64,000 nt of DNA. It comes from Bacteroidales bacterium. GTDB lineage: Bacteria > Bacteroidota > Bacteroidia > Bacteroidales > UBA3663. Below the pieces are notes generated by a model. It had not been told where the DNA came from, did not search any database, and worked only from the letters and a program-made list of their open reading frames with translations. The stretch lies in the NCBI GenBank assembly GCA_017548545.1, contig JAFYZW010000114.1, forward strand, positions 1 to 64,000, in the 5' to 3' direction. Made by a program: the position numbers and the translations under genes. Shown in pieces: positions 25,755-34,840 of the stretch. The first letter of the stretch is position 1, and each line of letters opens with the position of its first letter.

Positions 25755-28625
25755 TTATTTGATAACTATCTTACGACCTCGGTTGATATATATTCCCTTG
25801 GTTACAGGCTTGCCATTCAAACGACGACCGTCGAGGGTGTACCAGCTCGTATCAGCATCCTGCATTCCTTCGTCAGCTATCAGCGTAGTGATGGCTGTCT
25901 CCTCACCATCGAAATTGAGCTCGAAGGCGCGGATGGTGCTCGGTTGCTCCATCGGATTACCTGCTGTGAGCTCTTGCTGCAGTTCGAAATAGCCGCGGAA
26001 GGCATTGACATTTACATCGGCTGCGGGATAATAGAGTGTGTTATTTGCACCGAGGTATAGCTTGGTGTTATCGTTAGCCTCTATTGTGACAGGCGCAAAT
26101 GTGCCAATGAAGTACAAGTAATCGCTCTTCTTCTGGTCAGGAGTCTTGCTGATTGTCACATCATTGAATGTTGGGTTATCGATCACATCGTTGCCATCCC
26201 ACTTTACGATATAAGGCTTGCCGGCCTTGATCTTCGTCGCAGTCTTGAAGTTGATGGTCAGTGTAGAACCCGAGAAACTCGTTTTATCAAGCTCCATCAC
26301 TGTAGCATCGGACAAAATTGTACCATCGAAGCTTTCAAGGGAGAATGGCAGGCTGAGCGTATTCCAATAGCCATCCTTATAAAGCGTGCGTCCGTCAATC
26401 TTGACATTCACAGTCTTGCCTTCCAGAGCAGACAGCGCTTTCGTGTTGTCGGCACCATCGCTGAGGGCAACAACAGCAAATACAGGCATTGACGACTGTC
26501 CGACAGGACATGTAATATATGCGCCAAGTCCGACCAGATCGTTTGCTGAGGTATTGGCAGCAAATTGCTCCTGACTGGCATCAAGCAGCATCGTTGTGCC
26601 ATCGGTCGAGATACTGGTCTTCGAGAAGATGCCTTTGAACCCGAAGGCATTGTTCTCGGCATAGCTAACAGTAACGGGAGTGCGGCACGAGATTGGCATC
26701 TGCGAGAAGCTTGGATTCACGACATCGTTGCCACTGGGCTTGATGAGATAGGGGATTCCGGCCACGAGACGAGTGTCGGCAGCAGGGAGGAACAACATCG
26801 TCGAACCAACAATGGCACTGTACTCGAGCAGCTCAACGTCTTCGCCAAAGGTGGCCTTCAACTGGTCATGGCTAAGCGAGAAGGGCAGGCAGATGGTGTT
26901 CCACTCGCCAGCTTCGAAGGTACGGTTGCTGATCTGCACGTCACAGATCTTGCCAAAGCAATCGTCCATGTTCACAGTCGGAGCATTGGCATCGATCGTA
27001 AAGGTCGTGTTCAAGGTCAAATTGGCCTTAAGCTCGTGGACGGCCTCTTCGAGCCAATGATTGTGATCTTGTATGAACTGCCAAAGGGCATTCTTGGCTG
27101 CATCATAAGAGTCAAAGGTCGATCCGTACACCCAACCCAAGTAGTCCTCACTTGTAGTCCAGCCGGCACCACCCGCTTCCTTTGAGGTGTAGTTGAGGGT
27201 GCGCGACTGTTCCATGGCAGTATTAATGTCTTGAATACGGTAATACATGGAGTTCGTAAGACCATTGTCGGTTGGCCAATTACCAGGTTGGCTAGCATAA
27301 ACCTGTTCCCAGCGCTTGACAAGCAGATTGACGAATTCAGGGCTGTTCTCAACCAAGTTTTTGACACAGGTTCTCAGATAGGGTTCCCATCCGTCCCAAC
27401 CCCAATCCTTTCCTCTCTCAAAGATAAAGCCTTCACGCAGATCCCCGTAGTTTCCGTATGCGATATCAAAGTCCCAAAGTGGGCCGAAATGCAGTTTGTC
27501 GTCAGGATTGATGTCACGATAGGCGTAGTTGCTGATAAGGCCGTCGTAGTTGCCCGAAACCTCATTGCCAATGAAGTAGGCCACAAGCGATTCCATGTCA
27601 ACATATTTGAACAGACCGGTGGCTTCGCTGAAGTCTTTGGAGAACGTGCAAGCATATGCCGCATTGAGGAAGTCCGAAATTGACTGTTCTACCTCGGCGG
27701 TGTAAAAATCGTCTTCAGGATTCTTTACATTAACGGCATATTTATAGCTATCATTGTAGCTCATGACGACATGGATATCCTCGATGAAATTCGAATTAGT
27801 CGAGACTGCTTCCAGAAGCCATCCATTGTCCTCATCGATCTCGATGCGTCCTTTGTGAATCTGAGTGTGGTCCGAGATCTGGTAGGTGCCAATGTATTCA
27901 TCGTTCATCACAACGTCCACGAACTTGTAGGCGGGATTATAAGGCAGTCCCTTCACGCCGGTCTTCTGTTCGATACGCTTTCCGACTTCAGCTGTCAGTG
28001 CATTGCGCATCATGGTCTTGTCGGCGACATTGGCCAGCAGCGTCCAGTTCTTGGCATCGGCATAGTTGTTGGTGCCGTCGCCCTGAGCCAGCAGCTTGGT
28101 CTTCGACGAGAACTTCAAGCGGTACGATTTCTTCGGACTAACCCATGTGGAATTGCCACGGCCACGAATGGTGGTCAATTCGTCACGCAGCTTGATGCTG
28201 CCATTGGCATCCACCACCTTGATGCGCGCTAGACGGTATTGGTCTGATTTTTCTTCATATTGTCCATAATTGGGCAGAATGGCGGCACCATCAGTGATAG
28301 TAGGGTCGGCTGCGATGATATTATTGCTGATTTGCGTGTCATAATCCACACCACCCTGCATCTTGATCAAGTAGTAAAGGTCGTTCTTGTCGCCTGTCAC
28401 GTCCGAAACGTCCGAGTACTCCTGTGGTTTGGTCGCTTTCTTGTTCAGTTTTGCATCAAGCATCCAGATATAGACCGTCGGTGCATCTGTGAGCTGACTT
28501 TTGGCCGCAATTCTTGCATCGGTCTCCGCCTTTGATGTAGGCGAAGTGATTGTGGTTTGAGCCGATCCACTCATGATGTTCATCATAAGAAGCATCAAAA
28601 GAAACAATGATGGTGTAAGTTTCAT
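25755..28625 (-). CDS. secreted CotH-kinase-family protein
   Basis: The 956-aa product has a signal peptide (to about Ala22). A CotH domain at about 125-440 shows RGRGNSTW...KKSYRLKFS, a central YKFVDVVMNDEYIGTYQISDHT segment and FGPLWDFDIAYGNYG, the usual kinase-like motifs of the family. Repeated beta modules with W-T-I-C-L-P-F-S-type motifs (residues 560-900) follow. The C-terminus, YTLDGRRLNG...KGIYINRGRK, is a T9SS-like sorting tail. CotH proteins phosphorylate extracytoplasmic proteins in spore formers; in Bacteroidetes the substrate is unknown. The acid phosphatase downstream may be functionally linked (inference). Confidence 0.9.
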   Translation of the reverse strand: MKLTPSLFLLMLLMMNIMSGSAQTTITSPTSKAETDARIAAKSQLTDAPTVYIWMLDAKLNKKATKPQEYSDVSDVTGDKNDLYYLIKMQGGVDYDTQISNNIIAADPTITDGAAILPNYGQYEEKSDQYRLARIKVVDANGSIKLRDELTTIRGRGNSTWVSPKKSYRLKFSSKTKLLAQGDGTNNYADAKNWTLLANVADKTMMRNALTAEVGKRIEQKTGVKGLPYNPAYKFVDVVMNDEYIGTYQISDHTQIHKGRIEIDEDNGWLLEAVSTNSNFIEDIHVVMSYNDSYKYAVNVKNPEDDFYTAEVEQSISDFLNAAYACTFSKDFSEATGLFKYVDMESLVAYFIGNEVSGNYDGLISNYAYRDINPDDKLHFGPLWDFDIAYGNYGDLREGFIFERGKDWGWDGWEPYLRTCVKNLVENSPEFVNLLVKRWEQVYASQPGNWPTDNGLTNSMYYRIQDINTAMEQSRTLNYTSKEAGGAGWTTSEDYLGWVYGSTFDSYDAAKNALWQFIQDHNHWLEEAVHELKANLTLNTTFTIDANAPTVNMDDCFGKICDVQISNRTFEAGEWNTICLPFSLSHDQLKATFGEDVELLEYSAIVGSTMLFLPAADTRLVAGIPYLIKPSGNDVVNPSFSQMPISCRTPVTVSYAENNAFGFKGIFSKTSISTDGTTMLLDASQEQFAANTSANDLVGLGAYITCPVGQSSMPVFAVVALSDGADNTKALSALEGKTVNVKIDGRTLYKDGYWNTLSLPFSLESFDGTILSDATVMELDKTSFSGSTLTINFKTATKIKAGKPYIVKWDGNDVIDNPTFNDVTISKTPDQKKSDYLYFIGTFAPVTIEANDNTKLYLGANNTLYYPAADVNVNAFRGYFELQQELTAGNPMEQPSTIRAFELNFDGEETAITTLIADEGMQDADTSWYTLDGRRLNGKPVTKGIYINRGRKIVIK

Positions 28626-28653
28626 AGCAAAAAAAGTATGTTAAATATAACGC

Positions 28654-28714
28654 CAAAGCCCCCTATCCGAACCGATAGGAGGTCATTGGTGGGTTATGCC
28701 CGTAGTTGGCTTTG
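28654..28714 (-). ncRNA. possible three-way-junction RNA upstream of cotH-like gene
   Basis: On the - strand an outer stem CAAAGCC (28714-28708) / GGCTTTG (28660-28654) encloses two hairpins: GGG-cataa-CCC and CCTCCTATC-ggttcg-GATAGGGGG. The element occupies the gap between the beta-barrel gene and the CotH start. It may be a structured leader of cotH or a complex terminator of the upstream gene. No known riboswitch consensus recognised. Confidence 0.35.
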
Positions 28715-28769
28715 CATTATTCAGCTAAAGTTAATAGTATGTAATTGATCTAACAGTTCAAGATTCAGT

Positions 28770-29489
28770 TTAGTCACTGAGGTTAATCTTGTAACCGAGG
28801 GTGAGCTGGAGGATGGCGTTCTGCATATCCTTGCCCTCGACAGTCTTCTCCTTGTTGACATTGGTGATGCCAATGTTGTAGCGTGCATCAATGAAGAGGT
28901 GACTGCGCCACTCGTAGCTGATGCCGACGGGAACGGAGAAGTCGAACTTGTTGAAGTCAGACTTGCAGCCTCTGCTATAGCTGTACGTATAGTCGCCGTC
29001 GTTGTCGTAGGTCAACGTGCCCTCAGCCCTGGCAGCGGTGAGGAATGCAGCCTGTACTCCGGCATGCAGCGCCAGTCCGCGCCAGACGTAGAAGTTGGCA
29101 GTGAGAGGAACAGCCACGTAGTAGGTCTTGATCGAAGCGTCTTCGAGCTTGTAGTCGATGTTGTTGGCGTTCCACTTGTGGTCCTCCCATCCTGCACCGG
29201 CGTTAATCCAATCGACGCCACCCGAGATGCTGAACCTGTCAGTCAGCTGTTTTTCGAGCTCCAGTCCGAAGGTGTGACCTCCTACGGCCGACGACTTGAC
29301 TGATCCGTCGGGCAAAGCGATGACCGAATGTGCGCCAAGAGCACTGGCGAGGTTCAAATCAGGCGAGTTAGTCATCATTGCTCCCGTAAAACCCCAACGG
29401 ATATTGAGCGACCAGGTACCTGCATCATATTGTGCACTTGCTGTAAGCGTTACTGCCGTCATGGCAGCCAGAAGGAAAATCTTTTTCAT
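28770..29489 (-). CDS. outer-membrane beta-barrel protein (PorT/OMP_b-brl type)
   Basis: The product has 239 aa with a signal peptide (to about Ala19). Alternating hydrophobic strands rich in aromatics and Gly (SLNIRWGFTGAMM, HTFGLELEKQLTD, FSVPVGISYEWR, LFIDARYNIGITNV, AILQLTLGYKINL) fit a small 8-10 strand barrel. The last strand motif LTLGYKINL is shared with the paralogue at 52852. It has its own promoter. Function unknown; such proteins are common unspecified porin-like proteins in Bacteroidales. Confidence 0.85.
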   Translation of the reverse strand: MKKIFLLAAMTAVTLTASAQYDAGTWSLNIRWGFTGAMMTNSPDLNLASALGAHSVIALPDGSVKSSAVGGHTFGLELEKQLTDRFSISGGVDWINAGAGWEDHKWNANNIDYKLEDASIKTYYVAVPLTANFYVWRGLALHAGVQAAFLTAARAEGTLTYDNDGDYTYSYSRGCKSDFNKFDFSVPVGISYEWRSHLFIDARYNIGITNVNKEKTVEGKDMQNAILQLTLGYKINLSD

Positions 29490-29567
29490 TGTTTATTTCT
29501 TTTTATTTGTTGAACATTGTTGTTTGCTTATTGCGTCATGTCAAGTGTTTCTTGATTTTTGACGGTG

Positions 29568-29599
29568 CAAAGGTACGGGGTTTTTGCAAATGCTCCAAA
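29568..29599 (-). promoter_or_regulatory. promoter of beta-barrel gene
   Basis: On the - strand TTTG (29599-29596) and TACCTTTG (29575-29568) are 20 nt apart; the ATG is at 29489. Between this promoter and 29722 an imperfect hairpin (about 29646-29688) may end the upstream lipoprotein gene. Confidence 0.65.
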
Positions 29600-29722
29600 T
29601 AAAAAGACTACTTTCTGCGATGTATATGGCGACAAGTGACCCGAAAGACGACAGAGTCAAAAAGGTCCTTTCGAATCTGTCGCGTCTGTGACGTAATTTC
29701 GGCAAAATTTTTCAAAAAAGCA

Positions 29723-31219
29723 TCAATATTCCGAATCAGGATCGTGGAAATAGGCGGTGATCTCCTCTGGCTCGGGCAGATTATCGAGATACGCCTTTCC
29801 TTCTACAGGGCTGAGCGGCCTGCCGTCCATACGGCATTCGGTGACCTCCCCATCCTCCAGCTGACAAGTAAACTCCTCAATCTCCTCGCCATCCTTGTAT
29901 GCGAAGACCTGCTTGCTGTAGGTCGTGCTATCGATAGGACCTTCAAACTGCACATAGAAGATCTTGTAGTCGCGGTTCATCTCCTTGGGCTTGATCTGAG
30001 GTGTCTCCAGGCCCACAAGCTGGAAGTGCCCATCCTTGCGGATGAAGATGCCGCCATGCTGGTCTTCCTTGTCGCGCATCCAAACCCATTCATTCTCCAA
30101 GTCAAAGAAGCAATGGGCATATTTGCTCAAAACCACATCCTTCCCCTCCTCGGCAGCAGCGTCATGATAGAGTTTGTTCAGTTCGGCGATGTCGCTCTTC
30201 CACAGGGGAATCTCCTCGTCAATCATGTACTGGTAGATGTCGTATTGATCCAGCACATATTTCCCATCGCGCAGATAAGCCATGCCCACAGCCAGGCTTT
30301 CGGGCGCTGAGCGGGTATAGCAGAACTCCAGTCCGTTGGGTCCTTCGTACGCGGTATGGATGTAGACATTGATATAAATGCCTTCGTCATCCACGTTCCA
30401 GCCATATTCATTCTCCGAGGAATAATAGCCCAGCACCTCATATGCATAGACCTCGCTGCTGTCGGCAATCACCTCCAAAGCGAGGCAGCGTTTGGTGCCC
30501 CATTGGTCGGCAGGAGCATCCTTGTATTCGCCCTCAAACTGCAAACAGCCCTGGATATAGCGGCCGTCGATGGTGTGGTACCAGAGCGAACGCGAAGCCT
30601 TCATGCCATAACGCTTCTCAAGCTTGGTCACGATCGATTCGGGCAATGGTCCCATCTCCTCACCCTCCTCATATTCGGCGGTGAGTTCGGCTTTGCGGCG
30701 TGTCTGCAGGTAACTGTCGGTCACAGCCACGATGCCATATGCCTCATTCTCCTCTTCCAGCTGATTCACCAGTTTGTAGCGTGCGCAAAGCGAAGGTATC
30801 TGGTCGCGGCCATGCAGCTGTCCGATGCTCGGCGTATTGCCATCGGGATCCTTCAGTACCTCATCGAAGAACTTGATGGGGAGGTCCGAATAGTTGGTAA
30901 TCAGATGGGTATATTGCGAAGCACGGTGGCGGAAAGCCTCCTGCCTCTCCCATGCTGCATGATACGATACGAACCATTCTTCATCCTCGTCACCTTCTCT
31001 CATGGGCTCCTCCACATTCGTCCAATAGTGCATCTCAAGATAGGGCAAACGGGACATAAGGAATATCGGCATAGGAACCGTGTCGGTCGTCTCGACGAGA
31101 CCTCCCCCTATCTTGCCTTCCGGTGCTTGGGGATTGTTCTTCACCTTGTTTTGGCAACCTGTCAGCAAAACCATCGCGCCGATGGCAAAGAGTGCAATTC
31201 TTTTCATCATTACGTTCAT
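29723..31219 (-). CDS. lipoprotein of unknown function, 498 aa
   Basis: The lipobox is LLTGC (Cys21 with the first ATG; the start may also be the MKR at 31207). The mature part is soluble, acidic and not recognised. It contains an RDG.F-type beta motif (GGIFIRKDGHFQLVG) and a C-terminal stretch DGEEIEEFTCQLEDGEVTECRMDGRPL. It is the last gene of a likely three-gene operon (DUF4468-like protein, 245-aa lipoprotein, this gene) with a 27-bp gap to the previous stop. Envelope location is supported; activity is unknown. Confidence 0.8.
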   Translation of the reverse strand: MNVMMKRIALFAIGAMVLLTGCQNKVKNNPQAPEGKIGGGLVETTDTVPMPIFLMSRLPYLEMHYWTNVEEPMREGDEDEEWFVSYHAAWERQEAFRHRASQYTHLITNYSDLPIKFFDEVLKDPDGNTPSIGQLHGRDQIPSLCARYKLVNQLEEENEAYGIVAVTDSYLQTRRKAELTAEYEEGEEMGPLPESIVTKLEKRYGMKASRSLWYHTIDGRYIQGCLQFEGEYKDAPADQWGTKRCLALEVIADSSEVYAYEVLGYYSSENEYGWNVDDEGIYINVYIHTAYEGPNGLEFCYTRSAPESLAVGMAYLRDGKYVLDQYDIYQYMIDEEIPLWKSDIAELNKLYHDAAAEEGKDVVLSKYAHCFFDLENEWVWMRDKEDQHGGIFIRKDGHFQLVGLETPQIKPKEMNRDYKIFYVQFEGPIDSTTYSKQVFAYKDGEEIEEFTCQLEDGEVTECRMDGRPLSPVEGKAYLDNLPEPEEITAYFHDPDSEY

Positions 31220-31246
31220 TGTTTATAATATAGGAGAAACATTACC

Positions 31247-31984
31247 TTAAAAATCTTCGCCATCCTCCTTCACGGATTCCTCCTCTCCCATAAACCGTCC
31301 GTCGTAGGAATATTTCAAGATCACCGAGTAGCGACCTCCTTCGGGATGATAACGGTAATGGCTCAGGCAGATGGCATGATGGCGAATATACAGGTCGCGG
31401 AATCCCTCGTTCGAAGGCAACTGGATGATGCGCCCGTTGTAGATATCGTAGATGTACGACCACACGTTGCGACTGTCGGGACAACCCTCCACAAACACCA
31501 GCCCCCGTCCATTGGGGATAAGGAAGGCCTCGTCGCAATCGCCTGCAGCGATCTGTTCGAGCGGCACTTCCACGGCATTGCGGTCCTTCATCTGTTCCCA
31601 CCGGGGCTTGGCATCGTTGTTCGTATGGATCAGGAAGACCACCTTCTCGGTCTTGTTGTCCCTGAGCCACAACGACCATTGGTTAGGATGTTCGTCGCTT
31701 TCCGCAATGTCGAGGTTCGTGTAGAGCTCCATTCGTCCCTTCACGTCGCGCAGCACGGCCGTGTTGGGCAGTTTCTGTGCGATGCCTTCAGGCAACGTGG
31801 CATCACTCCACACATCGGCAATCGAAGCCGTTTCGTCGCCCGCATTGCCAGTGGCTTCCTGCTTGTTCGCAGTCTTCCCTGCGCCGTCATTGTCGACGAC
31901 GGGCCCCTTGTCCTTCCGCCCGATGCAGCTGCTCGCCAGCACAACGACCGACAGCATCGCCCAACATATTGCCTTTCTCATCAC
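31247..31984 (-). CDS. lipoprotein of unknown function, 245 aa
   Basis: The N-terminus is a lipoprotein signal with lipobox LASSC (Cys20). A Gly/Ala/Asp-rich linker (about 25-60) leads to a beta-rich domain with W-S-L-W-L-R-D-N-K and GRGLVFVEGCPDSRNVWSYI segments. The family is not recognised. Its ATGA start overlaps the stop of the upstream DUF4468-like gene by 4 bp, which indicates translational coupling. With the 498-aa lipoprotein downstream it forms an envelope operon of unknown role. Confidence 0.8.
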   Translation of the reverse strand: MMRKAICWAMLSVVVLASSCIGRKDKGPVVDNDGAGKTANKQEATGNAGDETASIADVWSDATLPEGIAQKLPNTAVLRDVKGRMELYTNLDIAESDEHPNQWSLWLRDNKTEKVVFLIHTNNDAKPRWEQMKDRNAVEVPLEQIAAGDCDEAFLIPNGRGLVFVEGCPDSRNVWSYIYDIYNGRIIQLPSNEGFRDLYIRHHAICLSHYRYHPEGGRYSVILKYSYDGRFMGEEESVKEDGEDF

Positions 31985-32706
31985 CAGTCGTCGTCTTCAT
32001 TGCCGACAAGGCCGTTCTTGATGGCCTCCTCCACCTTGTCGAGCACAGCATTCGAGTAGGCATGTGTCATCACCAGCGCCTTCGAGCAAGTGCGCTTCTG
32101 CAGGTCCTTGGGCACGAAGGGATAGTGCTGTGCAATCTCCCACTGCTCATCGTAGAGGTTCGGGTTCGTCTTGTCTTCGGCCTTGCGCTTCGAGTCACCA
32201 AAGGTACGCTCGTCGGGTTCGGCGAGGCTGAACCAGCCGCCGCTGATGTCGGTCAGGATGTCGTAGTTCTGTACAGTATAGGTTACGCGCACACGTCCCT
32301 CCTTAATGTCGATGCGAATCACAGGAGTGATGCTCACCGAATAGGAGTTCATTGTGCCCATATGCTTCACGATGTTGTGGATGGTCGAGGAGATGATGAT
32401 GCAGCCGGCCTCCTTGTCGTTGAGGGTGATGGCCTGACGATCCTGGAAGGTAGCTGTAGCCCAGTAGTTGAGCGCCACGTAGAGCTGCTCCTTGGTCTTG
32501 CCCGGAGCCTCGATGATCTGCTGATAGGTGAGGCTCTCGTTCTTATCAAGTGTCAATGTTCTGGCAAGGTTGGCGGCTGCGACAAGCCACTTGTCGCCGT
32601 AGCGTTCCTTGGCATACTGCTCAAGGTCGGCAGCCTTCATCATCTGTGCATTCACATGCATCGTAGCCATTATGGCGGCTACCACCAATAAAAGTAGTTT
32701 TTTCAT
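31981..32706 (-). CDS. secreted DUF4468-like protein
   Basis: The product has 241 aa with a signal peptide (to about Ala20). The central part (about 45-150: QQIIEAPGKTKEQLYVALNYWATATF ... RVRVTYTVQNYDI) matches the layout of DUF4468, a small alpha/beta domain of unknown function common in Bacteroidales secreted proteins. It is the first gene of the three-gene envelope operon. The 76 bp upstream contain a 16-bp direct repeat (AGCATCTAGAATTTCT, at 32736 and 32763) but no clear promoter. The domain call is moderately sure. Confidence 0.78.
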   Translation of the reverse strand: MKKLLLLVVAAIMATMHVNAQMMKAADLEQYAKERYGDKWLVAAANLARTLTLDKNESLTYQQIIEAPGKTKEQLYVALNYWATATFQDRQAITLNDKEAGCIIISSTIHNIVKHMGTMNSYSVSITPVIRIDIKEGRVRVTYTVQNYDILTDISGGWFSLAEPDERTFGDSKRKAEDKTNPNLYDEQWEIAQHYPFVPKDLQKRTCSKALVMTHAYSNAVLDKVEEAIKNGLVGNEDDDW

Positions 32707-32782
32707 TGTTCTCTATTTTCTATGTTTCTTATTTTAGCATCTAGAATTTCTTGAGTATCTAGAGCATCTAGAATTTCTATTC

Positions 32783-33655
32783 CTATCTTATCTCTCGTTC
32801 GAACGCCTCAGTCTTGATCTTGCTGATCTGCTGCATCTGTCGCGTCGAGAGGTAGGGATGGCTTTCGTAGTAGGCTTTCTTGCAACTGCCTGCAAAGTCC
32901 TCGAGCCACTCCGACGAGAACGTCGAACCGCTGATGAACATTCGGATGATGGCAAAGGCGAGCATCACGATGGCAGCAACACCGACCAGGTAAACCACCT
33001 GCATGGAGAGCGTGGCATTCAGGAAGAGGCTCAGCACATATCTCGCCCAATCCAAGCCCCTCAATGCCACTAGGCCGCCAGCCAAAGCCACCACGATGAG
33101 TGCCGCCAACCCATTCATGAGCGGGGTGTGCATACGCGCCTCCCGCTTGTTGGTCTCCTCCTGATATCGGCGTTGCAGCTCTCCCCAATCCACGGTGCTG
33201 AAGAACGACTGGTAGAGCTTGTATTCGGGGCGTTTACCCTCTTCAATCTCGATGATTCCCCGTCGTTCGTAGTCCAGCAGGTAGGTCCGCAGTTGTTCGA
33301 AGGTCTTGGGTTCGAAGGCATGGCGTCGGGCCTGATCGACCAGGAAAACCACCTGTCCTGGCTGCACTTCGAACGCCAGCAGCATCTCTTCGAAGATGAC
33401 AGGCACACAGACGAAATCCAGCTTCCCGAGTTCCACATGTATCCTTTTGACACCCTCTTCGAAACTCCATTTGCCCGAAATCGTACCGCCTCCCTTCTTC
33501 TCTCGCACAATGCCGTCTTTCCCGAAGGTGACAATCTCCTCCTTCGCCCCCTCATCGAACACGATCCACGTGCGGTCGCAAAGATCGCTCTCCGGATTGA
33601 TGGTCAGTCCGAAGATCTTGTAACTTCTATAGGTGGCCAAAGGGAAGGTTTTCAT
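32783..33655 (-). CDS. two-helix membrane protein of unknown function
   Basis: The product has 290 aa from the ATG at 33655. This start was chosen because the upstream ATG at 33709 lies inside the promoter. The N-terminal 170 residues are soluble (FPLATYRSYKIFGLTINPESD...) and beta-rich. Two membrane helices follow (about 178-200, LMNGLAALIVVALAGGLVAL, and about 215-240, VVYLVGVAAIVMLAFAIIRMF) with a short basic C-terminal tail. No family recognised. It is transcribed toward the DUF4468 operon with a 76-bp gap and could feed into it. Confidence 0.78.
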   Translation of the reverse strand: MKTFPLATYRSYKIFGLTINPESDLCDRTWIVFDEGAKEEIVTFGKDGIVREKKGGGTISGKWSFEEGVKRIHVELGKLDFVCVPVIFEEMLLAFEVQPGQVVFLVDQARRHAFEPKTFEQLRTYLLDYERRGIIEIEEGKRPEYKLYQSFFSTVDWGELQRRYQEETNKREARMHTPLMNGLAALIVVALAGGLVALRGLDWARYVLSLFLNATLSMQVVYLVGVAAIVMLAFAIIRMFISGSTFSSEWLEDFAGSCKKAYYESHPYLSTRQMQQISKIKTEAFEREIR

Positions 33656-33678
33656 CAGATACGTCGTTTTATGCCGCG

Positions 33679-33710
33679 CAAAGATGACGACAAATTTTGA
33701 ATTTTCCAAA
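33679..33710 (-). promoter_or_regulatory. promoter of the two-helix membrane protein gene
   Basis: On the - strand TTTG (33710-33707) and CATCTTTG (33686-33679; one mismatch to TAnnTTTG) are 20 nt apart. Confidence 0.5.
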
Positions 33711-33757
33711 TTTTCCCGCCCAAAAGTAGGGAATCATACCACAAAATCCAAAATTCT

Positions 33758-33789
33758 CTTGGTTTTTGTCGGGAAAAGATGTATCTTTG
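33758..33789 (+). promoter_or_regulatory. promoter of the 318-aa lipoprotein gene
   Basis: CTTG (33758-33761) and TATCTTTG (33782-33789) are 20 nt apart. The start site near 33795 rules out the upstream in-frame ATG at 33766. Confidence 0.55.
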
Positions 33790-33816
33790 CCAAGTCTAAC
33801 AAAAAAGAATTGTAAA

Positions 33817-34773
33817 TTGAAAAAGCTCCTCTTCATATTCCTCCTGCTCCTGAGTTGTCAGTCCGACAAGCAGGAAGCCGTCATCACCGGCACCATTGAC
33901 CATTGGTCGCCAAACAGCCGCCTCCAGCTCGACATCATCGCCGACGAAAGGCAGCACACCGTCGTGGCCGAGATTCCCGTCCGCGACGATGGCACGTTTA
34001 CCTATAGACAGCCTGTCGAAAAGCCCACCGTCGCCTCCATCATCATCAACGACAAGGGCAGCGTCAAGGACCGCATCACCCTCTATCTGCAACAGGGCAA
34101 GTCTGTGCATGTGGATCTCCGGCATATGCAGGAGGCCGATGGCACCACCATCTCCATCCTCCCCACCTTCAGCGGGGACACGCAAGCCGAGTCGGCATTC
34201 GTCAACGACAACGCCTCGGTCGATCCCCGAAACTTCGACACCTTCACTGCTTATAAAGATAGCGTAGATAAGATTTATGCCGACCGCCTGGAGCGAGCCC
34301 AAGCCATCGGCAATCACGTTTTTGTCGAAGAATATCTCTCCATCAACGACCCCAGCAGCCATCATGCGCGACTGGTGAACTATATCCCCCACGATGCCGA
34401 CCTCGATTCCGTCGAGACGGCCTACAAGGACTTCATCAACGCTCTCGATTTCGACGACCCCATCAACGAGGCCGCCCTCCAACAATACCTCATCACCTAC
34501 GGCCGCTTCGTGCAGAAGAAGAAGGAAGGAGGCAGCGCCACCATGCCCGCGCTCGAAGAACTCACACGTCGCACCCGGAACCAGTCCATGCGCAACAACA
34601 TCTCCTCCCGCCTCATGTTCTTCTTCCTCATGATCGACACCCCCTACATCGAAAGCGTTTGGGCCAAATACAATGAGATCTGCAACGACAAATCCCAAAT
34701 CGACGAACTCCGTCCCCGCTACGAAGCCCGCCGCAAAGAACTCAAGAATGTGAAGGCCAAGAGGGAGCATTAA
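33817..34773 (+). CDS. lipoprotein of unknown function with TTG start
   Basis: The product has 318 aa. The only start consistent with the promoter and with a lipoprotein signal is TTG at 33817, giving (M)KKLLFIFLLLLSC with Cys14 as lipidation site. The N-terminal 90 residues form a beta domain (ITGTIDHWSPNSRLQLDII...VRDDGTFTYRQPVEKPT) like the DUF4369 domains of Bacteroidetes thioredoxin-like proteins. The rest is helical, without a thioredoxin CxxC, and ends in a very basic helix. Function unknown; the domain resemblance is a guess. Confidence 0.72.
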   Translation: MKKLLFIFLLLLSCQSDKQEAVITGTIDHWSPNSRLQLDIIADERQHTVVAEIPVRDDGTFTYRQPVEKPTVASIIINDKGSVKDRITLYLQQGKSVHVDLRHMQEADGTTISILPTFSGDTQAESAFVNDNASVDPRNFDTFTAYKDSVDKIYADRLERAQAIGNHVFVEEYLSINDPSSHHARLVNYIPHDADLDSVETAYKDFINALDFDDPINEAALQQYLITYGRFVQKKKEGGSATMPALEELTRRTRNQSMRNNISSRLMFFFLMIDTPYIESVWAKYNEICNDKSQIDELRPRYEARRKELKNVKAKREH

Positions 34774-34782
34774 GTCACCCCT

Positions 34783-34840
34783 CAAACCTCTCAAACCCTC
34801 AAACCTCTCAAACCTCTCAAACCCTCAAACCTCTCAAACC
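34783..34840 (+). repeat. CTCAAACC short tandem tract
   Basis: Seven imperfect copies of CCTCTCAAAC / CCCTCAAAC fill the gap between the convergent lipoprotein and RmuC genes. The same heptamer tract occurs at 40859-40904 and, inverted, at 47750-47800. Confidence 0.85.

Noticed and set aside
28660-28700. tRNA-like TTCG segment
   Set aside because: GGTTCGG occurs in a hairpin loop, but no acceptor, D or anticodon arm can be formed.
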